This document shows, in pieces, positions 24,764-34,037 of a stretch of DNA of 64,000 nt (position 1 is the stretch's first letter; each line of letters opens with the position of its first letter). Below the pieces are notes generated by a model. The model saw only the letters and a program-made list of their open reading frames with translations. It had not been told where the DNA came from and made no database searches. The translations under genes were made by a program, and so were the position numbers. This stretch comes from Pararoseomonas baculiformis (GTDB lineage Bacteria; Pseudomonadota; Alphaproteobacteria; Acetobacterales; Acetobacteraceae): NCBI RefSeq assembly GCF_017813395.1, contig NZ_JAGIZB010000005.1:62001-126000 (forward strand). Direction: 5' to 3'.

Positions 24764-27564
24764 GACCCGACCTCGGTCCGCACGCGCGCGAGATAGGTGG
24801 TGCGCGGCCGCGTGCCGAGCTGGCCGAGCAGGGCATAGTGCCGGCCGTTCCGCTTCGCGCGGGAGACGGCGCTGTCAGGGTCGTTGATGTCCCCGAAGGT
24901 GATCGCGCGGGTCGGGCAGGCGCGCTGGCACGCGGTTTCCACCTCGCCGTCGCGCAGGGGGCGCCCCTCGGTGGATGCCTGGCTGCGCGCGGTGGTGATC
25001 CGCTGGATGCAGTAGGTGCATTTCTCCATCACACCGCGCGTCCGCAGCGTGACATCGGGATTCCGCGCGGGCGTATCGAGCAGCCGCCGGTGATCCGCCC
25101 AGTTGAAGCGGCGCACCTTGTAGGGGCAGTTGTTGGAGCAGGTGCGCGTGCCGACGCAGCGCGGATAGACCATGAGGTTCAGCCCCTCATGGTCGTGCAG
25201 CGTCGCGTTGACCGGGCAGACGGGCTCGCAGGGCGCCTGCTCGCAATGCATGCAGGGCACGGGCTGGAAGCTGGCGCCGGGATTCTCGTCCACGCCGTGG
25301 TGGTAGCGGTCCACCCGCAGCCAGTGCATCTCGCGCCCCTGCTGGACGGCGAGCGGCCCGACGACGGGCACGTTGTTCTCCGCCTGGCAGGCCATGGCGC
25401 AGGCGTTGCAGCCGATGCAGGCGTCGATGTCGATCGCCATGCCCCAGGCATGGCCGGGATAGGGCCAGTCCCGGTACAGGGAAGCATCGCGCTCCGGCTG
25501 GGGCAGGACTTCCCCGGGCAGGACGCTGCGGATCGCCTCGACCGGGTCGAGGCGATGGTGGGAATCCGTAGTGATCGGCGGGCGGTTCCGCCCGGTGGGG
25601 CGGAAGGACAGGCCCGGCGCGGACCAGGCGCCATCGGCCGGGCGCAGGACATAGGCATCGAAGCCCCTCCCCTCCCCGACCGGCCCGCCTGCGCGGCGGC
25701 CACTGCCAAGGGGCAGGGTCACGCAGCCCGCCGCATGCCCCGGCAGGGGCCAGCACGGCGCCAGGACCCGGCGCCCGCCCAGTTCGAGTTCCACCTCATC
25801 GCCGGGCGCCAGGCCCAGCTCCACCATCATCGCCGGGGCCATCAGCGCGGCATTGCCCCAGGTGATCTTCGTCAGGGGGCGCGGCATTTCCTGCAGCCAG
25901 GCGTCATGCGCCTCCTGCCCGGCCCGTATGTGGGGGTCCGGGGCGAAGACAGCCGCCATCCCGGCCGGCATCGGGGGGGAAGGCCGGTCCCAGCCCGGCC
26001 GGAGGGAGAGGTCGAGCGGAGGCGGCGCCTCCCCGGCCAGGCCCTCCTCCAGCGCGGCCGCCCAGCGCGCGGGGAAGGAGGCTTCGCCCCAGGTCTCGCG
26101 CCAGGTTTCCTGGACGGCCTGGTAGGCACCCAGGGGCGCGCCCAGCAGGGCGGAGAGAAGCTCCACCTCACCCCGCGCTTCCTCGGCGAGGGTGGCGGTG
26201 GCGGGTTGCCGGATAGCCGGGGTGCCGTCGAAGGCACGGGAGTCACCCCAGGCCTCCAGCGGATGCGGCTGGGGCAGGTGCCAGTGGCAGAGCCGGGCCG
26301 TCTCATCCTGCCGGAAGCCGAGATGAAGGGTGAAGGGCAGGTCCCGCAGGGCCTCCGCGAAGCCGAGGGCCGCCGGTGCGTCATAGGCGGGGTTGGTCCC
26401 GAGCATGAGAAGATGCGTGACGCGCCCCGCCGCCATGTCGGCCGCGAGTTCCACGAGGGAAGCAGCCATGGGCTCGGGCCGCACCAGCGGGTGCGGCAGC
26501 AGGCGCCGGGCAGCGCCCAGATGGGCGTTCATGGCATGGGCCAGGGCGTGAACCGCCGCCCCCTGGCCGAGCCCGGCCACGACCACAGCACCGGGTGAGG
26601 CCCTGAGAAGGGCGGCGACATCCCCGGCCGCCGGGTGCTCCGCGCGGGCCGCCAGCCCTTCCACGCCCAGGGCCGCGGCCACCGCGCGCGCGAAGGGCTC
26701 CGCTTCCGCGGGGTGGAGGGGAATGCGGAGATCAGCCCGTGCCCCGGTGATGCTGGGCGTGGCTTCGGCGACGATAAGGCGCGGGGCCCGCCCGGCCTCG
26801 CGCGCGTTGATCCATTCGCGGGCGTGGCGGAGATGCCCGGGCGCCTGGCCCAGCAGATCCGCGCCGATGCAGAGAATGGCCCCTGCGCGCCCGGGATCGG
26901 GCACGGAGATGAGCGGCTGGTCATAGGCGCGCATGGCGGCCTCCAGCGCGGCATCATCCGACAGCGGGTCGTGCTGGTGCCAGCGGGCTTCCGGAAACGC
27001 CGCGAGGACCGCGCCCATGACCCGGCCGATCGTGGGGGAGGATACCGGGCCGGTGAGGATCCGCAGCCCCTGCCCGCCCCTGGCCGAGAGATCGGCGCGG
27101 AGCCTTTCCATCGCGGCATCCAGCATCGCCGGCGGAACCGGGCGCCCGTCCCTGCGGATGCGGCGGGAGCGGTTGGGGTCGTGCAGCGACAGCACGGACG
27201 CTTCGGCGAACACGTCGGTCGCGCCCAGGCTGGCGGGGTGGCGCGGATTTCCCTGCACCTTCACGGCATGGCCGTTGCGGGTGCGGACGAACACGCCGCG
27301 GGACAGCCCGTCCAGCTCCAGGACGGTGGCATATTCGGCGTCGGAAACCTCGGCATGCGCGGCCCGGGCCGGTGCGTAGAGCGGATGGCCATGCTCCTGC
27401 GCCTCGTCGCAGCCCGCGACGGCGGCAAGGGCCAGGGAGGCTCCCATCAGCTTCAATGCGTCGCGGCGCTCCACGGCATTGTGGGGCGCCGGCGCCAGGG
27501 CTGCGGGCTGGGGCGGCTCGGGCGCGGGATCGGGGCCGTGCCGGGGCGGGAGGGATGTGCTCAT
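24760..27564 (-). CDS. actB: Alternative complex III molybdopterin-like/iron-sulfur subunit ActB
   Basis: Periplasmic subunit with two parts: an N-terminal region homologous to molybdopterin oxidoreductases (in ACIII without the cofactor) and a C-terminal ferredoxin part. The signal combines a Tat-like ERRDALKLMG with a hydrophobic stretch and lipobox AVAGC. Iron-sulfur ligands are arranged as CIGCNACAMAC, CMHCEQAPCEPVC, CVGTRTCSNNC and CTYC...CQRAC, fitting four clusters (in known ACIII three 4Fe-4S and one 3Fe-4S). The product is 934 aa. The ATG at 27564 overlaps the actA stop (ATGA); the longer open frame above it is actA read in another frame. Confidence 0.95.
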   Translation of the reverse strand: MSTSLPPRHGPDPAPEPPQPAALAPAPHNAVERRDALKLMGASLALAAVAGCDEAQEHGHPLYAPARAAHAEVSDAEYATVLELDGLSRGVFVRTRNGHAVKVQGNPRHPASLGATDVFAEASVLSLHDPNRSRRIRRDGRPVPPAMLDAAMERLRADLSARGGQGLRILTGPVSSPTIGRVMGAVLAAFPEARWHQHDPLSDDAALEAAMRAYDQPLISVPDPGRAGAILCIGADLLGQAPGHLRHAREWINAREAGRAPRLIVAEATPSITGARADLRIPLHPAEAEPFARAVAAALGVEGLAARAEHPAAGDVAALLRASPGAVVVAGLGQGAAVHALAHAMNAHLGAARRLLPHPLVRPEPMAASLVELAADMAAGRVTHLLMLGTNPAYDAPAALGFAEALRDLPFTLHLGFRQDETARLCHWHLPQPHPLEAWGDSRAFDGTPAIRQPATATLAEEARGEVELLSALLGAPLGAYQAVQETWRETWGEASFPARWAAALEEGLAGEAPPPLDLSLRPGWDRPSPPMPAGMAAVFAPDPHIRAGQEAHDAWLQEMPRPLTKITWGNAALMAPAMMVELGLAPGDEVELELGGRRVLAPCWPLPGHAAGCVTLPLGSGRRAGGPVGEGRGFDAYVLRPADGAWSAPGLSFRPTGRNRPPITTDSHHRLDPVEAIRSVLPGEVLPQPERDASLYRDWPYPGHAWGMAIDIDACIGCNACAMACQAENNVPVVGPLAVQQGREMHWLRVDRYHHGVDENPGASFQPVPCMHCEQAPCEPVCPVNATLHDHEGLNLMVYPRCVGTRTCSNNCPYKVRRFNWADHRRLLDTPARNPDVTLRTRGVMEKCTYCIQRITTARSQASTEGRPLRDGEVETACQRACPTRAITFGDINDPDSAVSRAKRNGRHYALLGQLGTRPRTTYLARVRTEVGS

Positions 27565-28232
27565 TGATGGCAGGTCGAGCAGCGCGTCATCGGGGAAACC
27601 TCCACGCCGAAATGCTCGTAGCGCTGCACCTGCAGGCCATAGGGGCGAAGATCGCGGGTGCCATCCGTGGGCACGTAGTCCCGCGCCATCACGGCCGCGG
27701 CGGGCCGCTGGTTCGGGGCCGGGTCGCGGTGGCAGTCCAGGCAGAAGCCCATGTTGAGCGTCTCGGCCTTCACCGTGCGCGGCATCTCCTGCACCTCTCC
27801 GTGGCAGGTCGAGCAGGCAACGCCGGCCTGGGTATGGGCCGAGTGATCGAAGCGCGCATGGTCCGGCAGGCGGCTGACCGAGGACCATTGCACCGGCGCG
27901 CCGCGCGCGAGGGCCGCCCGCAAGGGCGCGAATTGCGCCGTGACGTTCCACACCCGGTCATGGCAGCCAAGGCAGGTCTCGGCGCTGGGCATGCCCGCAC
28001 CCGCCATCCGCTCCACCCCCGCATGGCAGAAGCGGCAATCCAGCCCGAGCCCGCCGGCATGCACCGCGTGGCTGAAGGGAATCGGCTGTGGCGCGGGTTC
28101 GCCCACCGCCCAGGCCGTGCCGGAACGAACCCAGGCAAAAGCGGACGCCCCGATCAGGATGACCAGGCCGGCCCCGACGATAAGGGCGAGACGCAGACGG
28201 GCATCGGCCCGTGGTGTGAAGATCTGGGCCAT
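27561..28232 (-). CDS. actA: Alternative complex III pentaheme cytochrome c ActA
   Basis: First gene of the ten-gene quinol-oxidase branch. The 223-aa product has one N-terminal membrane helix (LALIVGAGLVILIGASAFAW) and five CXXCH heme sites: CRFCH, CLGCH, CSTCH, CLDCH and CSTCH, the exact count of known ActA proteins. PIPFSHAVHAGGLGLDCRFCH is the characteristic opening of the heme domain. A ribosome site (AGGGAGCAGG) precedes the ATG. Only 72 bp separate it from the end of the upstream ABC operon, so a promoter must lie there or transcription reads through. Confidence 0.95.
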   Translation of the reverse strand: MAQIFTPRADARLRLALIVGAGLVILIGASAFAWVRSGTAWAVGEPAPQPIPFSHAVHAGGLGLDCRFCHAGVERMAGAGMPSAETCLGCHDRVWNVTAQFAPLRAALARGAPVQWSSVSRLPDHARFDHSAHTQAGVACSTCHGEVQEMPRTVKAETLNMGFCLDCHRDPAPNQRPAAAVMARDYVPTDGTRDLRPYGLQVQRYEHFGVEVSPMTRCSTCHQ

Positions 28233-28304
28233 CCTGCTCCCTGGTCCGGCAGGAGCCGCAACGCCGGGGAGGCAGGATGGTTGGATGCGGCGCCTGCCGT
28301 CCGC

Positions 28305-29915
28305 TCAGGAAATCGTGCTGAGATCCTGGAACCAGTGCTGCGCCTGCGTGTAGCCGCGCACGTTGCGGCCCAGCACATGCGGGTTCGTGTCGTGCACCAC
28401 GAAGACCAGCAGCGCCTGGTCCACCACGCGCTCATGCACGCGGGCCATGAGCCGGTCCTGCTCCGCCGGGTCGAAGGACCGCACGGCCTGGTCGATCAGC
28501 CCGTCCGTCTCCGCATCTTTGTAATGGGACCAGTTCACGCCGGTGGGCGCCACCTGGCCGGAGTGGAAGAACCGGACCAGGGCGTAGAGCGGGTCGGAGG
28601 TGACATAGGCGACGTTGTTGGCGGTGACATCCCGCAGGGATTCATGCGCCGCGCCGTTGCGCCATGCGGTGTAGAGAACCTCCAGTTCCACGGGCCGGAA
28701 CTCAACCTCGATGCCGATCTCCTTCCAGGCCTGCTGGATGTATTCGTTCATCGGCATGGAGAGCATCTGGCCGGAGCCGCCGGTCGCGATCAGGAACCGG
28801 GTCTTCAGCGGATTGCGCGGCGAGAAGCCGGCGGCGCGGACCAGCTTGCGTGCCTCGTCCGGATCGTGCCGGACCTTGAAGGAGGGATTGCCGAACCACG
28901 GAGATGCCGGATCCACCACGCCTGTCGCCGGCTTGGCCAGGCCGCCGAGCAGCTGGACGACCTCGTCGCGATTGATGGCGAGGTTCGCGGCCTGCCGCAG
29001 CCGCAGGTCCCGCCAGGGCGAGCCCTCCAGCATGGAGAGGTGATAGTTCCAGACATGGGGGGTGACGTTCTCCACCACCCGGTTCCCGGCCGCCCTGAGC
29101 TGCGGGACCATGTCCAGCGCCGGGGTCTCGATCATGTCCACCTGCCCCGAGAGCAGCGCATTGCTGCGAGTGACGGCATCCGGGGCGCAGACCAGGACCA
29201 GCCGGTCCAGCTTCGGGATCCGCTTCGGGTTCCAGTAAGCCGCGTTCCTGACCAGCTCCGCCCGCTCACGCGGGACGAGGCGGGCCAGCCTGAACGGGCC
29301 GGTACCCGAGGGCTCGGCGGCGAAGCGGTCCCAGGAACGGCCGAGCTTCTCGTATTGCGCGGGCGAGGAGACGAGGAACCAGAGAAGCTGGTAGGGAAAG
29401 AGGCTGTCGACCGCCTTGGTCGTCAGCTCCACCGTCATGGCATCCAGCTTCTTCCATGCGGCCAGGGAAGGCAGGCGCGGGCGAACCTGCGCGGCCTGGC
29501 GCTGGTCGAAATGCGGCGCCTGGGCGTTCATCACCTTCTCAAGGTTCCAGATCACCGCATCGGCATCGAAGGCCGAGCCGTCATGGAACGTCACGCCCTC
29601 GCGCAGCTTCAGCACCCAGCGCCTGCGGTCGGCCGGATCGGCCTCCCAGGAGGTGGCGAGGCCGGGGATGAGCTTGCCCGGCCGGTCCGCCACGTCCATC
29701 TCCCAGGCCACCAGCGGGTCGTAGATCGTATGGCCGGTGAACTGATAGGCGCCGGCCCCGCGGTCCGGCTGGCCGGCGGTGAGGGGGATGTCGGCCATCG
29801 AGATCGCGTAGCGCAGGACGCGCTCGGATTGCGCCTGGGCCTCGGGGAGGATGAGGCCGGATGGAAGCGCGGCAAGACCGGTGGCGCCCAGAAGAGCGCG
29901 ACGAGAGAGGGTCAT
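28305..29915 (-). CDS. Peptide-type ABC transporter substrate-binding protein (first paralog)
   Basis: SBP_bac_5 family receptor (DppA/OppA/NikA class) of the adjoining permease operon. A Tat-type signal peptide begins MTLSRRALLGATGLAAL and ends near AQAQ. The family signature LREGVTFHDGSAFDADAVIWNLEKV lies at about residues 110-135. It shares long similar stretches with the receptor at 34038, including FAAEPSGTGPFR and HVWNYHLSMLEGSPW versus HVWPWQFSFVEGSPW. It is last in the operon dppF-D-B-C-receptor. The ligand is not readable: peptides, nickel complexes or opine-like molecules are all possible. Confidence 0.9.
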   Translation of the reverse strand: MTLSRRALLGATGLAALPSGLILPEAQAQSERVLRYAISMADIPLTAGQPDRGAGAYQFTGHTIYDPLVAWEMDVADRPGKLIPGLATSWEADPADRRRWVLKLREGVTFHDGSAFDADAVIWNLEKVMNAQAPHFDQRQAAQVRPRLPSLAAWKKLDAMTVELTTKAVDSLFPYQLLWFLVSSPAQYEKLGRSWDRFAAEPSGTGPFRLARLVPRERAELVRNAAYWNPKRIPKLDRLVLVCAPDAVTRSNALLSGQVDMIETPALDMVPQLRAAGNRVVENVTPHVWNYHLSMLEGSPWRDLRLRQAANLAINRDEVVQLLGGLAKPATGVVDPASPWFGNPSFKVRHDPDEARKLVRAAGFSPRNPLKTRFLIATGGSGQMLSMPMNEYIQQAWKEIGIEVEFRPVELEVLYTAWRNGAAHESLRDVTANNVAYVTSDPLYALVRFFHSGQVAPTGVNWSHYKDAETDGLIDQAVRSFDPAEQDRLMARVHERVVDQALLVFVVHDTNPHVLGRNVRGYTQAQHWFQDLSTIS

Positions 29916-29975
29916 CAGTGGCTCCGGGTTAGGTTACGCCACCCGAAGCAACCCGCGTGCCGTGAGGCGAAAGGT

Positions 29976-29993
29976 CAGGGGCTAGCGCCCCTG
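29976..29993 (-). terminator. Hairpin between the permease gene and the receptor gene
   Basis: Perfect 7-bp inverted repeat (29976-29982 with 29987-29993) and a 4-nt loop in the 87-bp gap between dppC and the receptor gene. There is no T run. It may be an RNA-processing or stability element that sets receptor levels apart from the permease. Confidence 0.35.
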
Positions 29994-30002
29994 GCCCGTT
30001 CG

Positions 30003-30911
30003 TTATGCCCGCACATCCATGGCGGAACGCAGCCCGTCGCTGACCATGTTGAAGCACATGCTGGTGGCGAAGATGCACAGGCCCGGCAGCATGGCGATGA
30101 AAGGCTGGGTGTAGATGGCGGTGCGCAGCGTGTTCAGCATCAGCCCCCATTCCGGCTCCGGCGGCTTGGTGCCGAGGCCAAGGAAGGAAAGGCCCGAGGC
30201 CAGGATCATGGAGACGCTGATGAGGCTTGTGGCATAGACGAAGATCGGGCCGAGCACATTGGGCAGGACATGCACGCGCACGATGGTCAACGCGCCCGCC
30301 CCGCTGGCCCGCGCGGATTCCACATAGTCCAGGTTGCGGACCGATGTGGTGGTGCTCTCCGCCACGCGGATGATCTGCGGGATGAAGACCAGCGTCAGGG
30401 ACAGCATGGCGTTGGAGATTCCCGGCCCCAGCGCGCCGGAGATGGCGACGGCCAGCAGCACGGAGGGGAAGGCGTAGAACACGTCCGTGGTCCGCATGAT
30501 CATCATGTTGACCCAGCCGCCCGCGAATCCCGCGATCACGCCCAGCGTGCCGCCGATGGCGAAGGCGATGAGCACCGGCGTGATGCCCAGGAACCAGGAA
30601 AGCCGCCCGCCATGGAGAAGGCGGGTCAGCATGTCGCGCCCAAGCTCATCCGTGCCCAGCGGGTAACGCCCATCCTGGAACCAGATGGGGCGGAGACGGC
30701 GGATCATGCTGGTCTGGTAGGGATCATGCGGCGCCAGCAGCGGGGCGAAGAGGATCGCCAGCGCCATCAGCAGCAGGATGGCCCCGAAGAACAGCGTGAC
30801 CGGATCACGCGAGAGACGGCGCGCGACGCCCTGCCAGTAGCCCCTGCTCCGGCTGGGCGCGGGCTGCGGAACGGCGATGGCGGCCGGCGGGGAGGCGATG
30901 GTCGTGCTCAT
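30003..30911 (-). CDS. dppC: Peptide-type ABC transporter permease DppC
   Basis: Inner-membrane permease with an N-terminal OppC_N segment (YWQGVARRLSRDPVTLF, about residues 25-41) and five to six helices in the core. The EAA loop reads YVESARASGAGALTIVRVHVLPNV. HPLGTDELGRDML-type sequence (YPLGTDELGRDMLTRLLHGGR) is the usual DppC landmark. The 302-aa length is normal. Its start overlaps the dppB stop by four bases. Confidence 0.94.
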   Translation of the reverse strand: MSTTIASPPAAIAVPQPAPSRSRGYWQGVARRLSRDPVTLFFGAILLLMALAILFAPLLAPHDPYQTSMIRRLRPIWFQDGRYPLGTDELGRDMLTRLLHGGRLSWFLGITPVLIAFAIGGTLGVIAGFAGGWVNMMIMRTTDVFYAFPSVLLAVAISGALGPGISNAMLSLTLVFIPQIIRVAESTTTSVRNLDYVESARASGAGALTIVRVHVLPNVLGPIFVYATSLISVSMILASGLSFLGLGTKPPEPEWGLMLNTLRTAIYTQPFIAMLPGLCIFATSMCFNMVSDGLRSAMDVRA

Positions 30912-31861
30912 GCGCGGCGGATCCGGGGGTCGAGCGCGGTCTGGATGAGATCGACCGCGAGGTTGAGCACAACGAAGAAGATGGCCAGCACCAGGATCGT
31001 GCCCTGCAGCACCGGCAGGTCACGCTGGAAGATGGCGCTGTTCAGCAGGAAGCCGGTGCCGGGCCAGGAGAAGACCGTCTCGACCAGGATCGAGCCCCCC
31101 ATGAGATAGCCGAGCTGCAGCCCCATCACCGCGAGCACGGAGGGGGCGGCGTTCTTCACCACATGCAGGGCGATGCCGCCCCGCCGCAGCCCCTTGCCGC
31201 GCAGGGTGGTGACGAAGTCCTGGTTCAGCAACTCCATCACCACGCCACGCACGGTGCGCGTGATGATGCCCATGGGAATCACGGAAAGGGTGACGGCGGG
31301 CAGGATGAGGAACTTCACGTGCTCCCAGTCCCAGGCCCAGGAGCCGGAGCCGCCAGGCCCCGCGCCCATGGCGGGGAGCCAGTTCAGGGTGACGCTGAAC
31401 AGCACCACCAGCACCATGCCGAGCCAGTAGTGTGGGATGGAGACGCCTGCGGCCGCGAAGCCGACCGCCGCCTTGTCCAGCAGGCTGCCACGGAACACGG
31501 CGGCGATGGTGCCGAGGATGCTGCCCATGACGAAGCCGATCCCGGCCGCGACAAGGGCCAGCATCAGCGTGTTGCCGATCGCGGAAACCAGATCCGCCGT
31601 CACCGGCCGCCCCGTGGCCAGGGAGCGGCCCAGATCGCCCTGCACAACGCGTGAGATCCACAGGCCGAACTGGATCGGCAGCGGCTTGTCCAGCCCATAG
31701 TCGCGCCGGACCTGCTCCACCACCTCCTGCGGGGCATCGGCGGGCACGATGGCGTTGATGGGATCGCCCGGGGCGATCTGCACCAGCATGAAGCAGACCA
31801 GGCCGACGGCGAGGGCAATGGGAATGGCGTAGAGGACGCGCCGGACGAGATAGAGAAGCAT
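30908..31861 (-). CDS. dppB: Peptide-type ABC transporter permease DppB
   Basis: First permease subunit, pairing with DppC. The 317-aa product starts with the conserved helix LVRRVLYAIPIALAVGLVCFMLVQIAPGDP, has DYGLDKPLPIQFGLW in the first periplasmic loop, and the EAA-type loop TLRGKGLRRGGIALHVVKNA. It follows dppD with a 15-bp gap. Confidence 0.94.
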   Translation of the reverse strand: MLLYLVRRVLYAIPIALAVGLVCFMLVQIAPGDPINAIVPADAPQEVVEQVRRDYGLDKPLPIQFGLWISRVVQGDLGRSLATGRPVTADLVSAIGNTLMLALVAAGIGFVMGSILGTIAAVFRGSLLDKAAVGFAAAGVSIPHYWLGMVLVVLFSVTLNWLPAMGAGPGGSGSWAWDWEHVKFLILPAVTLSVIPMGIITRTVRGVVMELLNQDFVTTLRGKGLRRGGIALHVVKNAAPSVLAVMGLQLGYLMGGSILVETVFSWPGTGFLLNSAIFQRDLPVLQGTILVLAIFFVVLNLAVDLIQTALDPRIRRA

Positions 31862-31876
31862 GCTGCGCCCTCCTGC

Positions 31877-32851
31877 TCAGGCTGCCTGCGGCACGCGCAC
31901 GCAGCGCGCGGCATGGCCAGGGGTGGGGCTGCGGAATTCCGGCACCCTGGGAAGGCAGGCTTCCTCCACATGGGCGCAGCGGGGGGCGAAGGCGCAGCCC
32001 TGCGGCACGCGCTCCAGATTCGGGGGCGCGCCGGGGATGGTGGTCAGCCGCTCGCCGCGCAGGCCGGAATGAACGGTGGCGCCGAGCAGGCCCTGCGCAT
32101 AGGGATGCAGCGGGCTGCGCATGAGGCCGCGCACCGGCCCTTCCTCGATGAATTTGCCGGCATACATCACGGCCACGCGGTCCGCGATCTCCCCCGCCAC
32201 GCCGAGGTCATGCGTGACGAAGATCACGCCCATGCCCATCTCCTCCTGCAGGCGGCGGAGCAGTAGCAGGATCTGGATCTGCACCGTGGCATCGAGCGCG
32301 GTGGTGGGCTCATCGGCCAGCAGCAGCCTGGGGCGGCAGGAGAGGGCGATGGCGATCATCGCGCGCTGGCGCAGCCCGCCCGACAGCTCATGCGGATAGG
32401 CCGCCAGCCGCCGCTTGGCGGAGGGAATCTGGACCAGCTCCAGCAGCTCCAGCGCGCGCGCATCGGCGGCGCCGCGGCTCAGCCCCTCATGGCGCATCAC
32501 CGTTTCGGCGATCTGGCGTCCGATGGTGAAGACCGGATCCAGCGCCGTCATCGGCTCCTGGAAGATCATGGACACGGTGCTGCCGCGGATATCGGCCATC
32601 TTCCGCTCGGAAGCGGCGATGATGTCATGCCCGCCGACCCGCACCGTGCCTGAAAGCTGCGTGCGGCGTGGCGGATTCAGCGCCATCAGCGCGCGCAGCG
32701 TGACCGACTTGCCCGAGCCGCTCTCCCCCAGGATGCAGAGGGATTCACGCTCGGCGAGATCGAAGGACACGCCGTTGACGGCGTGGACGGTGGCATCGCG
32801 CGAGACGAAGCGGACATTCAGGTTGCGGACATGGACAAGGGGTTCGGTCAT
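31877..32851 (-). CDS. dppD: Peptide-type ABC transporter ATP-binding protein DppD
   Basis: Cytosolic ATPase with Walker A GESGSGKS, signature LSGGLRQRAMIA and Walker B LLLADEPTTALD, and a C-terminal oligopeptide/dipeptide domain with cysteines that in this family often bind a 4Fe-4S cluster (GCAFAPRCAHVEEACLPR...ARCVRVP). The length of 324 aa is usual. The ATG overlaps the dppF stop by four bases. Confidence 0.94.
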   Translation of the reverse strand: MTEPLVHVRNLNVRFVSRDATVHAVNGVSFDLAERESLCILGESGSGKSVTLRALMALNPPRRTQLSGTVRVGGHDIIAASERKMADIRGSTVSMIFQEPMTALDPVFTIGRQIAETVMRHEGLSRGAADARALELLELVQIPSAKRRLAAYPHELSGGLRQRAMIAIALSCRPRLLLADEPTTALDATVQIQILLLLRRLQEEMGMGVIFVTHDLGVAGEIADRVAVMYAGKFIEEGPVRGLMRSPLHPYAQGLLGATVHSGLRGERLTTIPGAPPNLERVPQGCAFAPRCAHVEEACLPRVPEFRSPTPGHAARCVRVPQAA

Positions 32852-33900
32852 GCGGCCAGCTCCGGGGCCCGGCTATGCCCGCTTTCCGGCACCACCATCA
32901 GGCAGGATGCCGACTGCCCCGCCGGCGCCGGGTGCAGCGGCGGCACGGTGATGGAGCAGACCGGCTCCGCGAAGGCACAGCGCGTGTGAAAGCGGCAGCC
33001 GGAGGGCGGGTTGATGGGATTGGGAGGATCCCCGGTCAGCGGCGGCTCGGTCCGCCGGAGATCGGGATCCATGGAGGGGCGGCTGGCCAGGAGCGCCGCG
33101 GTATAGGGATGCGCCGCGGCGGCATAGATCGCGCCCACCGGCCCCACCTCGGCGACACGGCCGAGATACATGACCAGCACCCGGTCCGACATGTACTGCA
33201 CCACGTTCAGGTCGTGGCTGATGAAGATGTAGGTCAGGCCGAACTGGGCCTTCAGGTCCTGCAGCAGGTTCAGGACCTGGGCCTCGACCGATTTGTCCAG
33301 CGCCGAGACCGGCTCGTCCAGGATGACCAGGCGCGGGCGAAGGGCGAGGGCGCGGGCGATGTTGATGCGCTGGCGCTGCCCGCCCGAGAGCTCATGCGGG
33401 TAGCGGCGCGCGAACTGGTCGGGGTTGAGGCCGACGGCGGCAAGCAGGTCCCGCGCCCGTGCCCGCGCATCTTTCCGGGCCAGCCCATGCACCTCCGGCG
33501 CGAAGCCGATGGATTCCTCGATGGTCAGGCGCGGGTTCAGGGAGGCGTAGCTGTCCTGGAACACCATCTGCACCTGGCGGCGGTACTCCTTCAGCGGCAG
33601 CTCCCGCCCGCCGACGACCTGGCCATCGAACAGCACCTCCCCCGCCGTGGGCGCCATCAGCGCCATCACCAGGCGCGAGGTGGTGGATTTCCCGCAGCCG
33701 GATTCCCCGACGATGCCGAGGGTCTCGCCCTTGCGGACCTCGAAGTTCAGGTCGTCCACGGCCTGCACCACGCCGGAGGCGCGGCCGAGGAAGCCCGACT
33801 TGAGCGGGAAGTGCTTCGTCAGCCCGCGCACGGTGAGAAGGGGCTGGGCGGGGCCGCCGATATCGGGCAGCGGCGGCAGGACGTCTTTTCGGGCCTTCAT
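32848..33900 (-). CDS. dppF: Peptide-type ABC transporter ATP-binding protein DppF
   Basis: Second ATPase of the importer and first gene of the operon. Walker A GESGCGKS, signature LSGGQRQRINIA and Walker B LVILDEPVSALD are intact, followed by the C-terminal cysteine-bearing domain (GCRFHTRCAFAEPVC). The ATG at 33900 (MKARKDVLPPLPD) is preferred because GGGGA lies upstream and the extra 45 residues of the longer frame are low-complexity and cross the divergent promoter. The product is 350 aa. It is divergent from the second receptor gene at 34038, leaving 137 bp for both promoters. Confidence 0.93.
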   Translation of the reverse strand: MKARKDVLPPLPDIGGPAQPLLTVRGLTKHFPLKSGFLGRASGVVQAVDDLNFEVRKGETLGIVGESGCGKSTTSRLVMALMAPTAGEVLFDGQVVGGRELPLKEYRRQVQMVFQDSYASLNPRLTIEESIGFAPEVHGLARKDARARARDLLAAVGLNPDQFARRYPHELSGGQRQRINIARALALRPRLVILDEPVSALDKSVEAQVLNLLQDLKAQFGLTYIFISHDLNVVQYMSDRVLVMYLGRVAEVGPVGAIYAAAAHPYTAALLASRPSMDPDLRRTEPPLTGDPPNPINPPSGCRFHTRCAFAEPVCSITVPPLHPAPAGQSASCLMVVPESGHSRAPELAA

Positions 33901-34037
33901 CGTTTCCCCATGGGGCCGGGCAGGAGGGCATCGCCCGGCCTGGGAGCAAGCAAGCGGCGGGCCAATGGCGGAGAAGGCCCGCTGGCACCGAACTTGCGAA
34001 CGCCTGGTCCGGACCGTCACCCACGGAGAGGACACGG

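Noticed and set aside
27564-27951. N-terminal extension of the ActB frame
   Set aside because: This stretch is actA read in another frame; the ATG at 27564 with the four-base overlap and Tat-like signal is the proper start.
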